From the NCBI RefSeq assembly GCF_005869935.1, contig NZ_SZQF01000001.1, positions 1 through 64,000 on the forward strand: a stretch of 64,000 nucleotides of DNA, in the 5' to 3' direction. Source of the stretch: Winogradskyella algicola (GTDB lineage Bacteria; Bacteroidota; Bacteroidia; Flavobacteriales; Flavobacteriaceae). This document shows positions 53,889 to 62,827 of the stretch, piece after piece. Position numbers and translations under genes: made by a program. The notes under the pieces were generated by a model. It saw only the letters and a program-made list of their open reading frames with translations, made no database searches and was not told the origin of the DNA. Within the stretch, counting starts at the first letter, position 1, and each line of letters begins with the position of its first letter.

Positions 53889-56800
53889 ATGACAGAATTC
53901 AACTTTAAAAAATGGAATAATATATTAGCATGGCTAGTATTTGCAATCTCTTGCACAGTCTATGCTTTAACTGTAGAGCCAACAGTAAGTTTTTGGGATG
54001 CAGGTGAATACATCCTAACATCTTCTAAACTACAGGTTGGACATCCACCAGGAGCACCACTATTTCAGATGATGGGTGCGTTTTTTTCCATTTTTGCGCT
54101 AGAGCCTTCTCAAATTGGTATGATTATGAATTTAATGAGTGCTGTATCAAGTGCATTCACCATTTTATTCATGTTTTGGACGATCAGTCTATTATTAGTT
54201 AAACTCGTAAAATATAATAAGGACTCTAGCACAAGCAAAGGCATGGCTATTTTAGGAAGTGCTTTTGTAGGAAGTTTAGCATTTACCTTTACTGATTCAT
54301 TTTGGTTCAACGCTGTTGAAACAGAGGTTTATGCTATGGCAACTTTAATTATGTCTATAATGTTCTATTTAGCGCTGCGTTGGGAACAAGACATGCATAA
54401 GCCAAGAGGTAACCGTTGGTTAATTCTTATTGCATTTGTAATCGGGTTGTCGTTTGGTGTTCACTTTATGGGACTGTTAACCATTCCTGCTATTGGCCTT
54501 ATTTACTACTTTAAGAATTATAAAACCATCACAGTTAAAAACTTTATAATTGCCAATGTTGTTTCAGCGGCTATACTATTGTTTATTTTCAAATTATTAT
54601 TGCCTTCCACATTAAAACTTTTCGGTTATCTCGAAGTGTTTTTTGTAAACTCAATGGGACTACCTTTTAATTCAGGCACCATAATAACAGGCTTATTAGT
54701 TATCGCCCTATTCTATTTTGGATTGAATTACACTCGTAAAAAAGGTATGATTCATGTTAATACATTAGTACTGTGCTTAATGTTCATCTTTATTGGGTTT
54801 TCATCATGGATGATGTTACCAATACGCGCTAATGCCAATGTTATTATTAACGAAAATGATCCTTCTGATGCCAGAGAACTATTAGCCTACTACAACTTAG
54901 AGCAATATCCAGAAACACACCTATTTTACGGACCACAGTTTACTGAAATTTATTCTGGCGCTGATAAGGATGAACCCTACGTAGATGATAAAAAGAACTA
55001 TGAACGCGATGAAAAATTAGGCGAGTATGTAGTTATTAACGATTGGGAAGGCACAAAACAAAACTACAATCATGAGCATGCTTCAATCTTACCAAGAATG
55101 TGGAGTAGCGAACATGCTGATAACTACATGATGTTTACTGGTTTTATTGACTTTAAGGTAAATCCAAATCTTCAAAAAAATGCTTTTGATGAGGCGTATA
55201 GTGTGTTTATGAATGATGCTATGCGACAAGGTCTGAGCGAAGCTGAAGCAGACCAAATCGCTTCGGAACAGGCAAGTTCTTATGCATTGCAAGAAAAACG
55301 TCGTTTTGACCAGATTGTTAATGATTTTAGAATGCGTATTAGAAAAGGTGAGGTTGACTATGAAGACTACGATAAGTTTTTAAGACGTTATGGTCAACAG
55401 TATTTAGTAGTGGAAAAACCTTCATTTGGTGATAATTTGGCGTACATGTTTCAATATCAGTTTGGTTACATGTATTGGCGCTATTTTATGTGGAATTTTA
55501 CAGGAAGACAAAACGACATCCAGGGTAAATACGATGACTTTAATGGCAATTGGATTTCTGGTATTAAATTCATTGATGAGCTACATCTAGGCGTATCGCA
55601 AGATAATTTACCAACAGAAGTTTTAGAAAATAAAGCAAGAAATACGTATTACTTCTTACCGCTTATTTTAGGATTATTAGGCTTTTTGTTTTTAATGTAT
55701 TCCGATGCCAAACGCTTTTGGGTGCTTTTAGTTTTCTTTTTAATGACTGGTTTAGCCATACAGTTCTACACAAATATTAGACCTTTTGAGCCTCGTGAAC
55801 GCGATTATTCTGTAGTTGGTTCTTTCTATGTATTTGCCATTTGGATTGGATTTGGAGTTTATGCTATTTATGACCTATTAAAGTCTAGCGTAAAAACAAA
55901 ACTATTAGCTCCTGCTGTAACTTTGGTTTGCTTAGTTATTGTTCCTGGTGTTTTAGCTGCAAATAATTGGGATGACCATGACCGCTCAGGAAAATATACA
56001 GCTAATGCTATGGCACGCAAATATTTAGAATCCTGTGCACCAAATGCCATACTATTTACAATTGGAGATAATGACTCTTTTCCATTATGGTATTTACAAG
56101 AAATTGAAGGAGTTAGGACAGATGTTCGTGTGGTAAATACAAGTTTATTTCAAACAGATTGGTACATCGATCAAATGAAACGTAAGGCTTATGAAAGTGA
56201 TCCAATTCCTTCGCAATTAACACACAACCAATACAGAGGTAGCACAAGAGATGTAATTATCAGAAGAGAAATCACTAAAGACACGCTACCTATAAGTGAC
56301 TTTATGGATTTTATATCTAACGATGATCCTAAAACCAAGTTTGGATATGTGGTTAAAGCACAAGGTGAGGATCCTAGACAATACCCAAAACACATTCAAA
56401 ACACAAATTATTTTCCTACCAGACACATTAGCATTCCTGTTAACAAGTATCAAGTGCTTAAAAATGGTATTGTAAGTGCCAAAGATGCTGATAAAATTGA
56501 GGATAACCTATATGCTGAAATTGAAGGAAGTTACATTTACAAAAACAGATTGTTAATGCTAGATATTATTGCCAACAATAATTGGGAACGTCCAATATAT
56601 TTTACTGGTGGTGCATTTGGTGCTGATGACTATGTTTGGTTAAAAGACTATCTACAACTTGATGGTATGTGCTATAAACTTGTACCCATAAAAACTCCTG
56701 TAGATAGAGCCAACCCTTATGACATGGGTCGCGTAGATCCAGACCTTATGTACAATATGGTAAAAGAATGGAATTGGGGCGGAAGCGGTGAAGATATCTA

Positions 56801-57326
56801 TCACGATATTGAAACAAGAAGAAATGGTATTACATATAGAGGCAATCTTGCACGACTAATAGAAGCGCTTATTAACGAAGATAAATTAAAAGAGGCTGAA
56901 GAAATTGCAGATATAGCCATGGAGAAAATGCCAGTAGATAAATTTGGCTATCACTCACTCCTAGAACCTTACATAAGTGCTTATTATGAAGTTGGTAACA
57001 CCGAAAAAGGAAGGGCATTATATAAAGACGTAGCTAAAGTCTATCAAGAAAATCTTGTGTATTACGGAGGCTTGGACGAGTATGACCAAATAAGACTAAT
57101 TGATGATATCTACTTGGACATACAACGCTATAGAGCTTTAGTAGACCTACTGGTTATTTACAATGACAAGGAGTTTGCTCTAGAAGAAACCAAAAAATTT
57201 AATAGTTATTTGAGCTTACTTAAACTTATGGATTCTGATGAAGAGGATGAAGTGCCATTAGATGATCTGGATGTTAATACAATTTTAAACGATACTATTA
57301 AAGACTCAATTGTTCCTGAAGGATAA
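53889..57326 (+). CDS. DUF2723 membrane protein, putative GT-C-type glycosyltransferase
   Basis: The 1,145-residue protein has about twelve helices in its first two-thirds, beginning with NILAWLVFAISCTVYALTVE, then the DUF2723 signature PTVSFWDAGEYILTSSKLQV and GHPPGAPLFQMMGAFF with the acidic pair typical of GT-C enzymes' first loop. A second helical group lies near 585-690 (PLILGLLGFLFLMY), followed by a soluble domain (VPGVLAANNWDDHDRSGKYT, ILFTIGDNDSFPLWYLQEI) and TPR-like helices near the end. Animal TMEM260 of the same family is an O-mannosyltransferase; that suggests but does not show protein glycosylation here. A polysaccharide deacetylase gene follows after 5 nt. Confidence 0.9.
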   Translation: MTEFNFKKWNNILAWLVFAISCTVYALTVEPTVSFWDAGEYILTSSKLQVGHPPGAPLFQMMGAFFSIFALEPSQIGMIMNLMSAVSSAFTILFMFWTISLLLVKLVKYNKDSSTSKGMAILGSAFVGSLAFTFTDSFWFNAVETEVYAMATLIMSIMFYLALRWEQDMHKPRGNRWLILIAFVIGLSFGVHFMGLLTIPAIGLIYYFKNYKTITVKNFIIANVVSAAILLFIFKLLLPSTLKLFGYLEVFFVNSMGLPFNSGTIITGLLVIALFYFGLNYTRKKGMIHVNTLVLCLMFIFIGFSSWMMLPIRANANVIINENDPSDARELLAYYNLEQYPETHLFYGPQFTEIYSGADKDEPYVDDKKNYERDEKLGEYVVINDWEGTKQNYNHEHASILPRMWSSEHADNYMMFTGFIDFKVNPNLQKNAFDEAYSVFMNDAMRQGLSEAEADQIASEQASSYALQEKRRFDQIVNDFRMRIRKGEVDYEDYDKFLRRYGQQYLVVEKPSFGDNLAYMFQYQFGYMYWRYFMWNFTGRQNDIQGKYDDFNGNWISGIKFIDELHLGVSQDNLPTEVLENKARNTYYFLPLILGLLGFLFLMYSDAKRFWVLLVFFLMTGLAIQFYTNIRPFEPRERDYSVVGSFYVFAIWIGFGVYAIYDLLKSSVKTKLLAPAVTLVCLVIVPGVLAANNWDDHDRSGKYTANAMARKYLESCAPNAILFTIGDNDSFPLWYLQEIEGVRTDVRVVNTSLFQTDWYIDQMKRKAYESDPIPSQLTHNQYRGSTRDVIIRREITKDTLPISDFMDFISNDDPKTKFGYVVKAQGEDPRQYPKHIQNTNYFPTRHISIPVNKYQVLKNGIVSAKDADKIEDNLYAEIEGSYIYKNRLLMLDIIANNNWERPIYFTGGAFGADDYVWLKDYLQLDGMCYKLVPIKTPVDRANPYDMGRVDPDLMYNMVKEWNWGGSGEDIYHDIETRRNGITYRGNLARLIEALINEDKLKEAEEIADIAMEKMPVDKFGYHSLLEPYISAYYEVGNTEKGRALYKDVAKVYQENLVYYGGLDEYDQIRLIDDIYLDIQRYRALVDLLVIYNDKEFALEETKKFNSYLSLLKLMDSDEEDEVPLDDLDVNTILNDTIKDSIVPEG

Positions 57327-57331
57327 CCAAG

Positions 57332-57997
57332 ATGAAGATTATTCCTGCTAAGACACCTGGATTTGTAAAAACTCTATTTCCAAAATTTGTCTGGAATATC
57401 AATACCAAAAAAAAAGAGCTCTATCTTACATTTGATGATGGTCCAACACCTGAAATAACGGATTGGGTACTTCAGACTTTACAAGAATATAATGCTAAAG
57501 CTACTTTTTTTTGCATAGGAAAGAATATTGAATCTCATCCAGATATTTTTCAATCTATTTTAAAGCAAGGTCATAGTGTTGGCAACCATACGTATAATCA
57601 CCTCAAAGGTTGGAAAACAAAAACTAAAGATTATATAGATGATGTTGAACGTACTCAGAATTTAATGAATTCAAAAATTGAAAATCATCGATCTTCATTA
57701 GAAAATCTTTTCCGACCTCCTTATGGTAAATTTAAAAGTAAACAATCAAGGGTTTTACAAGAATTGGGTTACGAAATTGTGCTATGGGATGTACTTTCGT
57801 ATGATTGGGATAAATCAATAAGTGAAAAAGCATGTTTAGAAAACATTATTCCTAAAGCCAAGGAAGGAAGCATTATTGTGTTTCACGACAGCATAAAGGC
57901 TTCTAAAAACTTAAAATATGTGTTACCTAAAGTTCTAGATTATTATAGTAAAAAAGAATTTGGTTTTAAGGCACTTTCTAAAAGTATTCTTGAATAA
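57332..57997 (+). CDS. Polysaccharide deacetylase (NodB domain)
   Basis: The 221-residue protein is nearly all NodB domain. The five motifs are visible: LTFDDGPTPE (catalytic and metal Asp), HSVGNHTYNH (metal His pair), FRPPYGKFKSK, LWDVLSYDWDKS and IIVFHDSIKA. It should remove N-acetyl groups from a cell-surface or peptidoglycan glycan. No signal peptide is evident, so location is unclear. It starts 5 nt after the DUF2723 gene and is cotranscribed with it. Its last 20 nt overlap the convergent thioredoxin-like gene. Confidence 0.93.
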   Translation: MKIIPAKTPGFVKTLFPKFVWNINTKKKELYLTFDDGPTPEITDWVLQTLQEYNAKATFFCIGKNIESHPDIFQSILKQGHSVGNHTYNHLKGWKTKTKDYIDDVERTQNLMNSKIENHRSSLENLFRPPYGKFKSKQSRVLQELGYEIVLWDVLSYDWDKSISEKACLENIIPKAKEGSIIVFHDSIKASKNLKYVLPKVLDYYSKKEFGFKALSKSILE

Positions 57998-58274
57998 TAC
58001 CTATTAATGTATCTGCATCTTGCTCACCACTATGGCGCCATTTCATTTCACCATTTTTGTAAATTATCAATGTTGGTAAACCTTTTACCCGCAATGCTTC
58101 TGCTAGTTCTTGGTTTTTATCTACATCAATCTTAATGACTTTGGCTTTATCGCCTAATGCTGCAGCAACATCTCTTAGAATAGGATGCATTGCAACAGAC
58201 TGGTCATTCCCTTCTGTATAGAAGTCTAATAGTACCGGAATATCGACATCTATTAATTCCCCAAATTTTGACAT
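57978..58274 (-). CDS. Thioredoxin family protein without cysteines
   Basis: The 98-residue protein has the complete thioredoxin fold pattern: PVLLDFYTEG, a helix AMHPILRDVAAAL, VIKIDVDKNQELAEALRVKG, the cis-proline loop LPTLIIYKNGE and the last helix. The active site normally WCGPC reads EGNDQSV, and there is no cysteine anywhere. It cannot be a dithiol oxidoreductase; a binding, chaperone or scaffold role is possible. It ends overlapping the deacetylase gene by 20 nt on the opposite strand. A -7 box lies 30 nt upstream. Confidence 0.9.
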   Translation of the reverse strand: MSKFGELIDVDIPVLLDFYTEGNDQSVAMHPILRDVAAALGDKAKVIKIDVDKNQELAEALRVKGLPTLIIYKNGEMKWRHSGEQDADTLIGIIQEYF

Positions 58275-58304
58275 ATAGTATTGTTTTAGTCAAACGAGTT
58301 ATTA

Positions 58305-58312
58305 CAAACCTA
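58305..58312 (-). promoter_or_regulatory. -7 box for the thioredoxin-like gene
   Basis: Minus-strand TAGGTTTG fits TAnnTTTG and ends 30 nt before the ATG; a TTG lies 15 nt upstream, shorter than ideal. Confidence 0.5.
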
Positions 58313-58382
58313 CATAAAAATATTGCTCAAAACATAGAGTAAGTTCATAATGAACTATATAAAAATAAACAATTGTTAGCAA

Positions 58383-59612
58383 TTATGCCTCTTTTGACCC
58401 TTTTTTAAGCTCTATAACAGTAATCTCTGGCCATATACCAACCCTTCCTGGATAGGCTAAAAAGCCAAAACCTCTATTAACATTGATATATTGCCCTAAA
58501 GCTTCATAAATACCTGCCCATTGATTATATCTCCATTTTGCTGGGCTCCATTTTATCCAACCTGGTATTTCAATACCAAATTGCATACCATGGGTATGTC
58601 CACTCAGAGTTAAGTGGTAGTGGTAATCATCATTAACGACCTCAGCATCCCAATGACTTGGGTCATGCGTCATTAAAATTTTAAAATCATTAGAGCTTAT
58701 TTGAGAGGAAGCTTTCTTTAGATCTCCAGCTTTTTTAAAACCACCTTTCCCCCAATTCTCAACTCCAACAATGGCGATTTTATCACCATCCTTTTCAAGA
58801 TATCTATGCTCGTTGAGTAATAAATCAAAACCGATTTCTTTTTGAATATCTTTTAAGTCTTGCAGATTTTTTTTCTTCTCTGCAGCTGAATTCCAATCTA
58901 CATAATCACCATAATCGTGGTTTCCAAGTACTGAATACTTACCATCTTTCGACTTTAGTCTACCAAAGGTTTCTTTCCAAGGCAACATTTCAGATGCTTT
59001 GTTATTCACCATATCACCAGTAAACAAAATAATATCAGACTGTTGCTCATTAATCAAATCAATAGCATATTCAATCTTTTCTTTGTTATCAAAGCTTCCT
59101 GAATGTATATCGCTGATTTGAGTTAATTTATAACCATCAAAAGCGTCTGGTAAATCTTCAAAATGTAAGGTGTAATTAAGCACTCTAAAATTGTATTTCC
59201 CTTTAACCATTCCGTATAACAAAGAAGCAAATGGAATAGCTGCCAAACCTAGACCAATTTGACTTATAAATTTACGTCGACTAGGCACATGCAAAACTTC
59301 ATTTTTAGCTATAAACTTATCGTATAACCCATAAAAACCTCTTATAATATCCTCACCCAAAAGAATAGGCAACAAAACCAAATTTATAGACATGAATGAT
59401 AATAAAAACCCAAGTGCATAGCTTTTTGCTGGGCTTAATACGCGTCCTTCGCTAGAGACTGTAAACTGAATAATAAAATTACCTACTACAATTACTGCAA
59501 GACCTAAAAACAAGTAATGTAACCAACTCTGCTTTGTTACAGTCTTAATAGCCTGAAAAGCATAAAGTGTGAGCAAAATATAAATGATAATAAAGATAAT
59601 CCATCGTGTCAT
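58383..59612 (-). CDS. Membrane-anchored metallophosphoesterase
   Basis: The 409-residue protein starts with three helices (about 2-20, 30-52, 68-92), then a twin-arginine-like stretch SRRKFISQIGLGLAAIPFAS (about 110-129), and a calcineurin-like phosphoesterase domain with DIHSGSFDN, FTGDMVNN, GNHDYGDY, MTHDPSHW and LSGHTHGMQFG, which carry the two-metal ligands. Proteins of this YkuE-like group act at the membrane, and some hydrolyse lipid-linked phosphates; the substrate here is unknown. A -7 box ends 4 nt before the ATG, so the mRNA is likely leaderless. Confidence 0.93.
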   Translation of the reverse strand: MTRWIIFIIIYILLTLYAFQAIKTVTKQSWLHYLFLGLAVIVVGNFIIQFTVSSEGRVLSPAKSYALGFLLSFMSINLVLLPILLGEDIIRGFYGLYDKFIAKNEVLHVPSRRKFISQIGLGLAAIPFASLLYGMVKGKYNFRVLNYTLHFEDLPDAFDGYKLTQISDIHSGSFDNKEKIEYAIDLINEQQSDIILFTGDMVNNKASEMLPWKETFGRLKSKDGKYSVLGNHDYGDYVDWNSAAEKKKNLQDLKDIQKEIGFDLLLNEHRYLEKDGDKIAIVGVENWGKGGFKKAGDLKKASSQISSNDFKILMTHDPSHWDAEVVNDDYHYHLTLSGHTHGMQFGIEIPGWIKWSPAKWRYNQWAGIYEALGQYINVNRGFGFLAYPGRVGIWPEITVIELKKGSKEA

Positions 59613-59616
59613 AGAA

Positions 59617-59624
59617 CAAATATA
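59617..59624 (-). promoter_or_regulatory. -7 box 4 nt before the metallophosphoesterase ATG
   Basis: Minus-strand TATATTTG is followed by TTCT and ATG. No TTG at the ideal spacing. Same octamer as at ruvB and rimP. Confidence 0.55.
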
Positions 59625-59714
59625 AAGTATATAAAACCCTAAAGTTTAACAGTTACTTTATATTTAACGCTATGTTAAGATTTACTATCTTTCAGGAACT
59701 AAAATCTCTACCAA

Positions 59715-62669
59715 GTGCGTAATGTTTTGTTCTTAAGTGTCTTTAGCTTACTTCTTTTTCAATGTAATAATGATCAAGTCATTAAACCTGCAATAAAAGA
59801 CCAACCGCTCATCAACTACGTCAACACATTTATAGGCACTGGTGGTCACGGCCACACCTATCCTGGTGCAACGTTGCCTTTTGGCATGATGCAACTGAGT
59901 CCAGATACGCGCTTAGAGGGTTGGGACGGCTGCTCGGGTTATCATTATACTGACAAATACATCTACGGATTTTCACACACGCATCTTAGCGGCACAGGCA
60001 TCAGCGATTATGGCGATGTGCTTTTAATGCCAACCAATAAAGTGATTTTTAATAATGGATCTGATGGAAAATCTGGTTATCGAGCTCACTTTTCACACGA
60101 GAATGAAAGTGCTGAACCTGGTTATTATAAAGTGTATTTAGACTCAACAAATATTGATGTTGAATTAACAGTTTCTAAACGCAGTGGTATTCATAAATAT
60201 CAGTTTCCATCAGCTGAAAATCAATATCTTATTTTAGATTTAGAACACAGAGACAAACTTTTGGGTTATAAAATTAACAAGGTAAACGACACAGAAATTA
60301 ATGGCTACAGACATTCTTCAGCTTGGGCTAAAGACCAGCGTTTGTTCTATCATATCAAATTTTCACACCCAATAAAAGCCATTGTTTATGATGATGGCGA
60401 AGGTGTAGCTGTGAGTAAAAACTATAAGTTTGAAAGTAAAAAAGCCATCATTCAATTTGAAAACCCAAACAACGAACCAATATTCATTAAAACAGGAATT
60501 TCAGCCGTTGATGAAGCTGGTGCTTATAAAAATTTGGAAGCCGAAGTTTTAAACAAAGATTTTGAAACCGTAAAGCAAGAAGCACAACAAGCCTGGGAAT
60601 CTCAACTTGAAAAAATTGTTATTGAAGGTAATGACTTAGACAAAAAAACCAATTTCAATTCTGCATTATATCATACAATGATTGCACCAAATATCTATCA
60701 AGATGTTGATGGCCGTTATAGAGGTATGGATTTAGAAGTTCATCAAACCAAAGATTTCGATTATTACACTGTGTTTTCACTTTGGGATACATACAGAGCT
60801 GCTCACCCGCTCTACACCATCATAGAACAGGACAAAACCAATGATTTCATCAATACATTTTTGGCAAAATATGATGAAGGTGGCATAATGCCAATGTGGG
60901 ATTTAGCAGGAAATTATACTGACTGTATGATAGGCTACCACGCTGTACCTGTTATTGCTGATGCCTATTTAAAAGGTATTAGAGGCTACGACGCTGAAAA
61001 AGCTTTTGAAGCAATGAAACATTCGGCAACGCGAGATAAATTTGGGTTAGAAGCGTATAAAAAATATGGTTTTATACCTGTTGATGAAGAAAGCGAATCG
61101 GTTTCAAAAACCTTAGAATATGCTTATGATGATTGGACAATAGCTCAGATGGCAAAAGCGATGAACAAGGACGACGATTATAAAACCTACATTCAACGTG
61201 CGCAGTACTACAAAAATGTGTTTGACCCAAGTAGTAAATTTATGCGTGGACGTTTTAGAAACACGTGGTTTTCTCCTTTCGACCCTTATGAAGTTAACTT
61301 CAATTATACCGAAGCCAATGCTTGGCAGTATAGTTTTTATGTACCACAAGATATTTCTGGCTTCATAGATTTATTGGGCGGAAAAGACGCTTTAGAAGCA
61401 CAGCTTGATGAATTATTTTCGGCAAAAAGCGAAACTTCGGGACGTCATCAGTCCGATATTACAGGTTTAATTGGCCAATATGCGCACGGCAACGAGCCGA
61501 GCCACCATATGGCTTACCTTTATAATTTTGTAAATAAGCCGCATAAAACGCAAGAGAAAGTTCATCAAATTTTAACCGAACTCTATAAAAACGATCCAGA
61601 TGGTGTTTCGGGAAATGAAGATTGTGGACAAATGAGTGCGTGGTATGTATTAAGTTCTATGGGCTTCTATTCTGTAACACCAGGTTCTAATCAATATATC
61701 ATTGGCGCACCACTTTTTGATAAAACCACCATTAATCTGGAAAACGGAAAACAATTCAACATCACAGCACATAATCTTAGTGACACCAATAAATATGTAG
61801 AATATGTGTATTTAAATGGCGAAAAACTGAACAACACCTACATCACTCATAACGACATAGTGAATGGTGGTAATTTGGAATTTCATATGACGGACAATCC
61901 AGCAGTTTGGGGAAGTCGAGACGGTCAAGAGCCAAAAACCGAAATAACAGATCATATTATTTTACCGTCTCCATTTATTGAAAAAGGCGATATCACTTTC
62001 AGAAGTTCAACGGAAGTTGTTTTAAATACTTCTGAAAAAGATGCTAAGATATTTTATGCTATAGATGATGAAGATTTTCAACTTTACCAAACACCTTTCA
62101 GTATAACAGAAGACACAAAGGTGAAGTTATATTCTGAAAAAGGAACCCTGAAAAGTCCTGTACTAACCACACCATTTTATAAGATTGATTCAAACCTAAG
62201 TATAACACTTGAAAGTGAATTTGCCAATCAGTATTCAGCAGGTGGAAATGATGCGCTTATAGATGGTATTAGAAGCACTAAAAACTACAGAACAGGCAGC
62301 TGGCAAGGTTACCACAATAGAGATTTAGTGGCTACCGTAGATTTGGGTGAAGAAAAATCTGTAAATCTTGTGACCATTAACTTTTTGCAAGACCAAGGAG
62401 CTTGGATTTTTTACCCAACAGAAGTGAACTGTTTGGGCTCAGTAGATGGAGAGCAATTTTTCGCAATTGAAAAACAAGCAAGAAAAATTGATGCAGCTAA
62501 AAGATCAAATGAAATTGAAATTAAAGAAGTTTATTTCAAACAAGTTCCAAAAAAATATAGATACATAAAAATCATCGCAAAGAAATTAGGCGAACTACCA
62601 GAATGGCATTTAGGCTACCCAATGGATGGCAGAAGCTGGATTTTTGCTGATGAGATTTCAATAAAATAA
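59715..62669 (+). CDS. GH92 family glycoside hydrolase (alpha-mannosidase) lipoprotein with C-terminal binding domains
   Basis: GH92 enzymes are calcium-dependent exo-alpha-mannosidases acting on N-glycans and yeast-type mannans. This 984-residue protein starts at GTG 59715 (a stop codon lies five codons upstream; no ATG before the conserved region), giving a lipoprotein leader FLSVFSLLLFQCNND. The N-terminal GH92 beta-domain has YVNTFIGTGGHGHTYPGATL, FGMMQLSPDTR and FSHTHLSGTG; the (alpha/alpha)6 domain has FSLWDTYRAAHPL and GLIGQYAHGNEPSHH, GNEDCGQMSAWYVLSSMGFY. After about 735 come a chitobiase C-terminal-like module and a discoidin/F5-8C-type module (about 835-984). TATCTTTC at 59686-59693 is a near-consensus -7 box. 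Confidence 0.96.
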   Translation: MRNVLFLSVFSLLLFQCNNDQVIKPAIKDQPLINYVNTFIGTGGHGHTYPGATLPFGMMQLSPDTRLEGWDGCSGYHYTDKYIYGFSHTHLSGTGISDYGDVLLMPTNKVIFNNGSDGKSGYRAHFSHENESAEPGYYKVYLDSTNIDVELTVSKRSGIHKYQFPSAENQYLILDLEHRDKLLGYKINKVNDTEINGYRHSSAWAKDQRLFYHIKFSHPIKAIVYDDGEGVAVSKNYKFESKKAIIQFENPNNEPIFIKTGISAVDEAGAYKNLEAEVLNKDFETVKQEAQQAWESQLEKIVIEGNDLDKKTNFNSALYHTMIAPNIYQDVDGRYRGMDLEVHQTKDFDYYTVFSLWDTYRAAHPLYTIIEQDKTNDFINTFLAKYDEGGIMPMWDLAGNYTDCMIGYHAVPVIADAYLKGIRGYDAEKAFEAMKHSATRDKFGLEAYKKYGFIPVDEESESVSKTLEYAYDDWTIAQMAKAMNKDDDYKTYIQRAQYYKNVFDPSSKFMRGRFRNTWFSPFDPYEVNFNYTEANAWQYSFYVPQDISGFIDLLGGKDALEAQLDELFSAKSETSGRHQSDITGLIGQYAHGNEPSHHMAYLYNFVNKPHKTQEKVHQILTELYKNDPDGVSGNEDCGQMSAWYVLSSMGFYSVTPGSNQYIIGAPLFDKTTINLENGKQFNITAHNLSDTNKYVEYVYLNGEKLNNTYITHNDIVNGGNLEFHMTDNPAVWGSRDGQEPKTEITDHIILPSPFIEKGDITFRSSTEVVLNTSEKDAKIFYAIDDEDFQLYQTPFSITEDTKVKLYSEKGTLKSPVLTTPFYKIDSNLSITLESEFANQYSAGGNDALIDGIRSTKNYRTGSWQGYHNRDLVATVDLGEEKSVNLVTINFLQDQGAWIFYPTEVNCLGSVDGEQFFAIEKQARKIDAAKRSNEIEIKEVYFKQVPKKYRYIKIIAKKLGELPEWHLGYPMDGRSWIFADEISIK

Positions 62670-62671
62670 AA

Positions 62672-62793
62672 CTGTCATTTCGAGTGTAGTCGAGAAATCT
62701 TTGATACTTAATTATCTTTAGCATCTCGACTTGCTCTGCAAGGTGCATTCAGTAAAAATATATTTTTACTTCAACCAATGCTCGATGTGACAG
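62672..62793. repeat. Intergenic element with 13-bp terminal inverted repeats
   Basis: The ends CTGTCATTTCGAG and CTCGATGTGACAG are inverted repeats matching at 11 of 13 positions; inside are further CTCGA/TCGAG pairs (CGAGTGTAGTCGAG and CATCTCGAC). It lies just after GH92. Such TGTCATTTCGAG elements occur dispersed in many Flavobacteria (from memory). It could act as a terminator or be a relic of a small mobile element. Confidence 0.65.
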
Positions 62794-62827
62794 AAAAATA
62801 GAATTAAAAAAACTAACTAACAATTAT

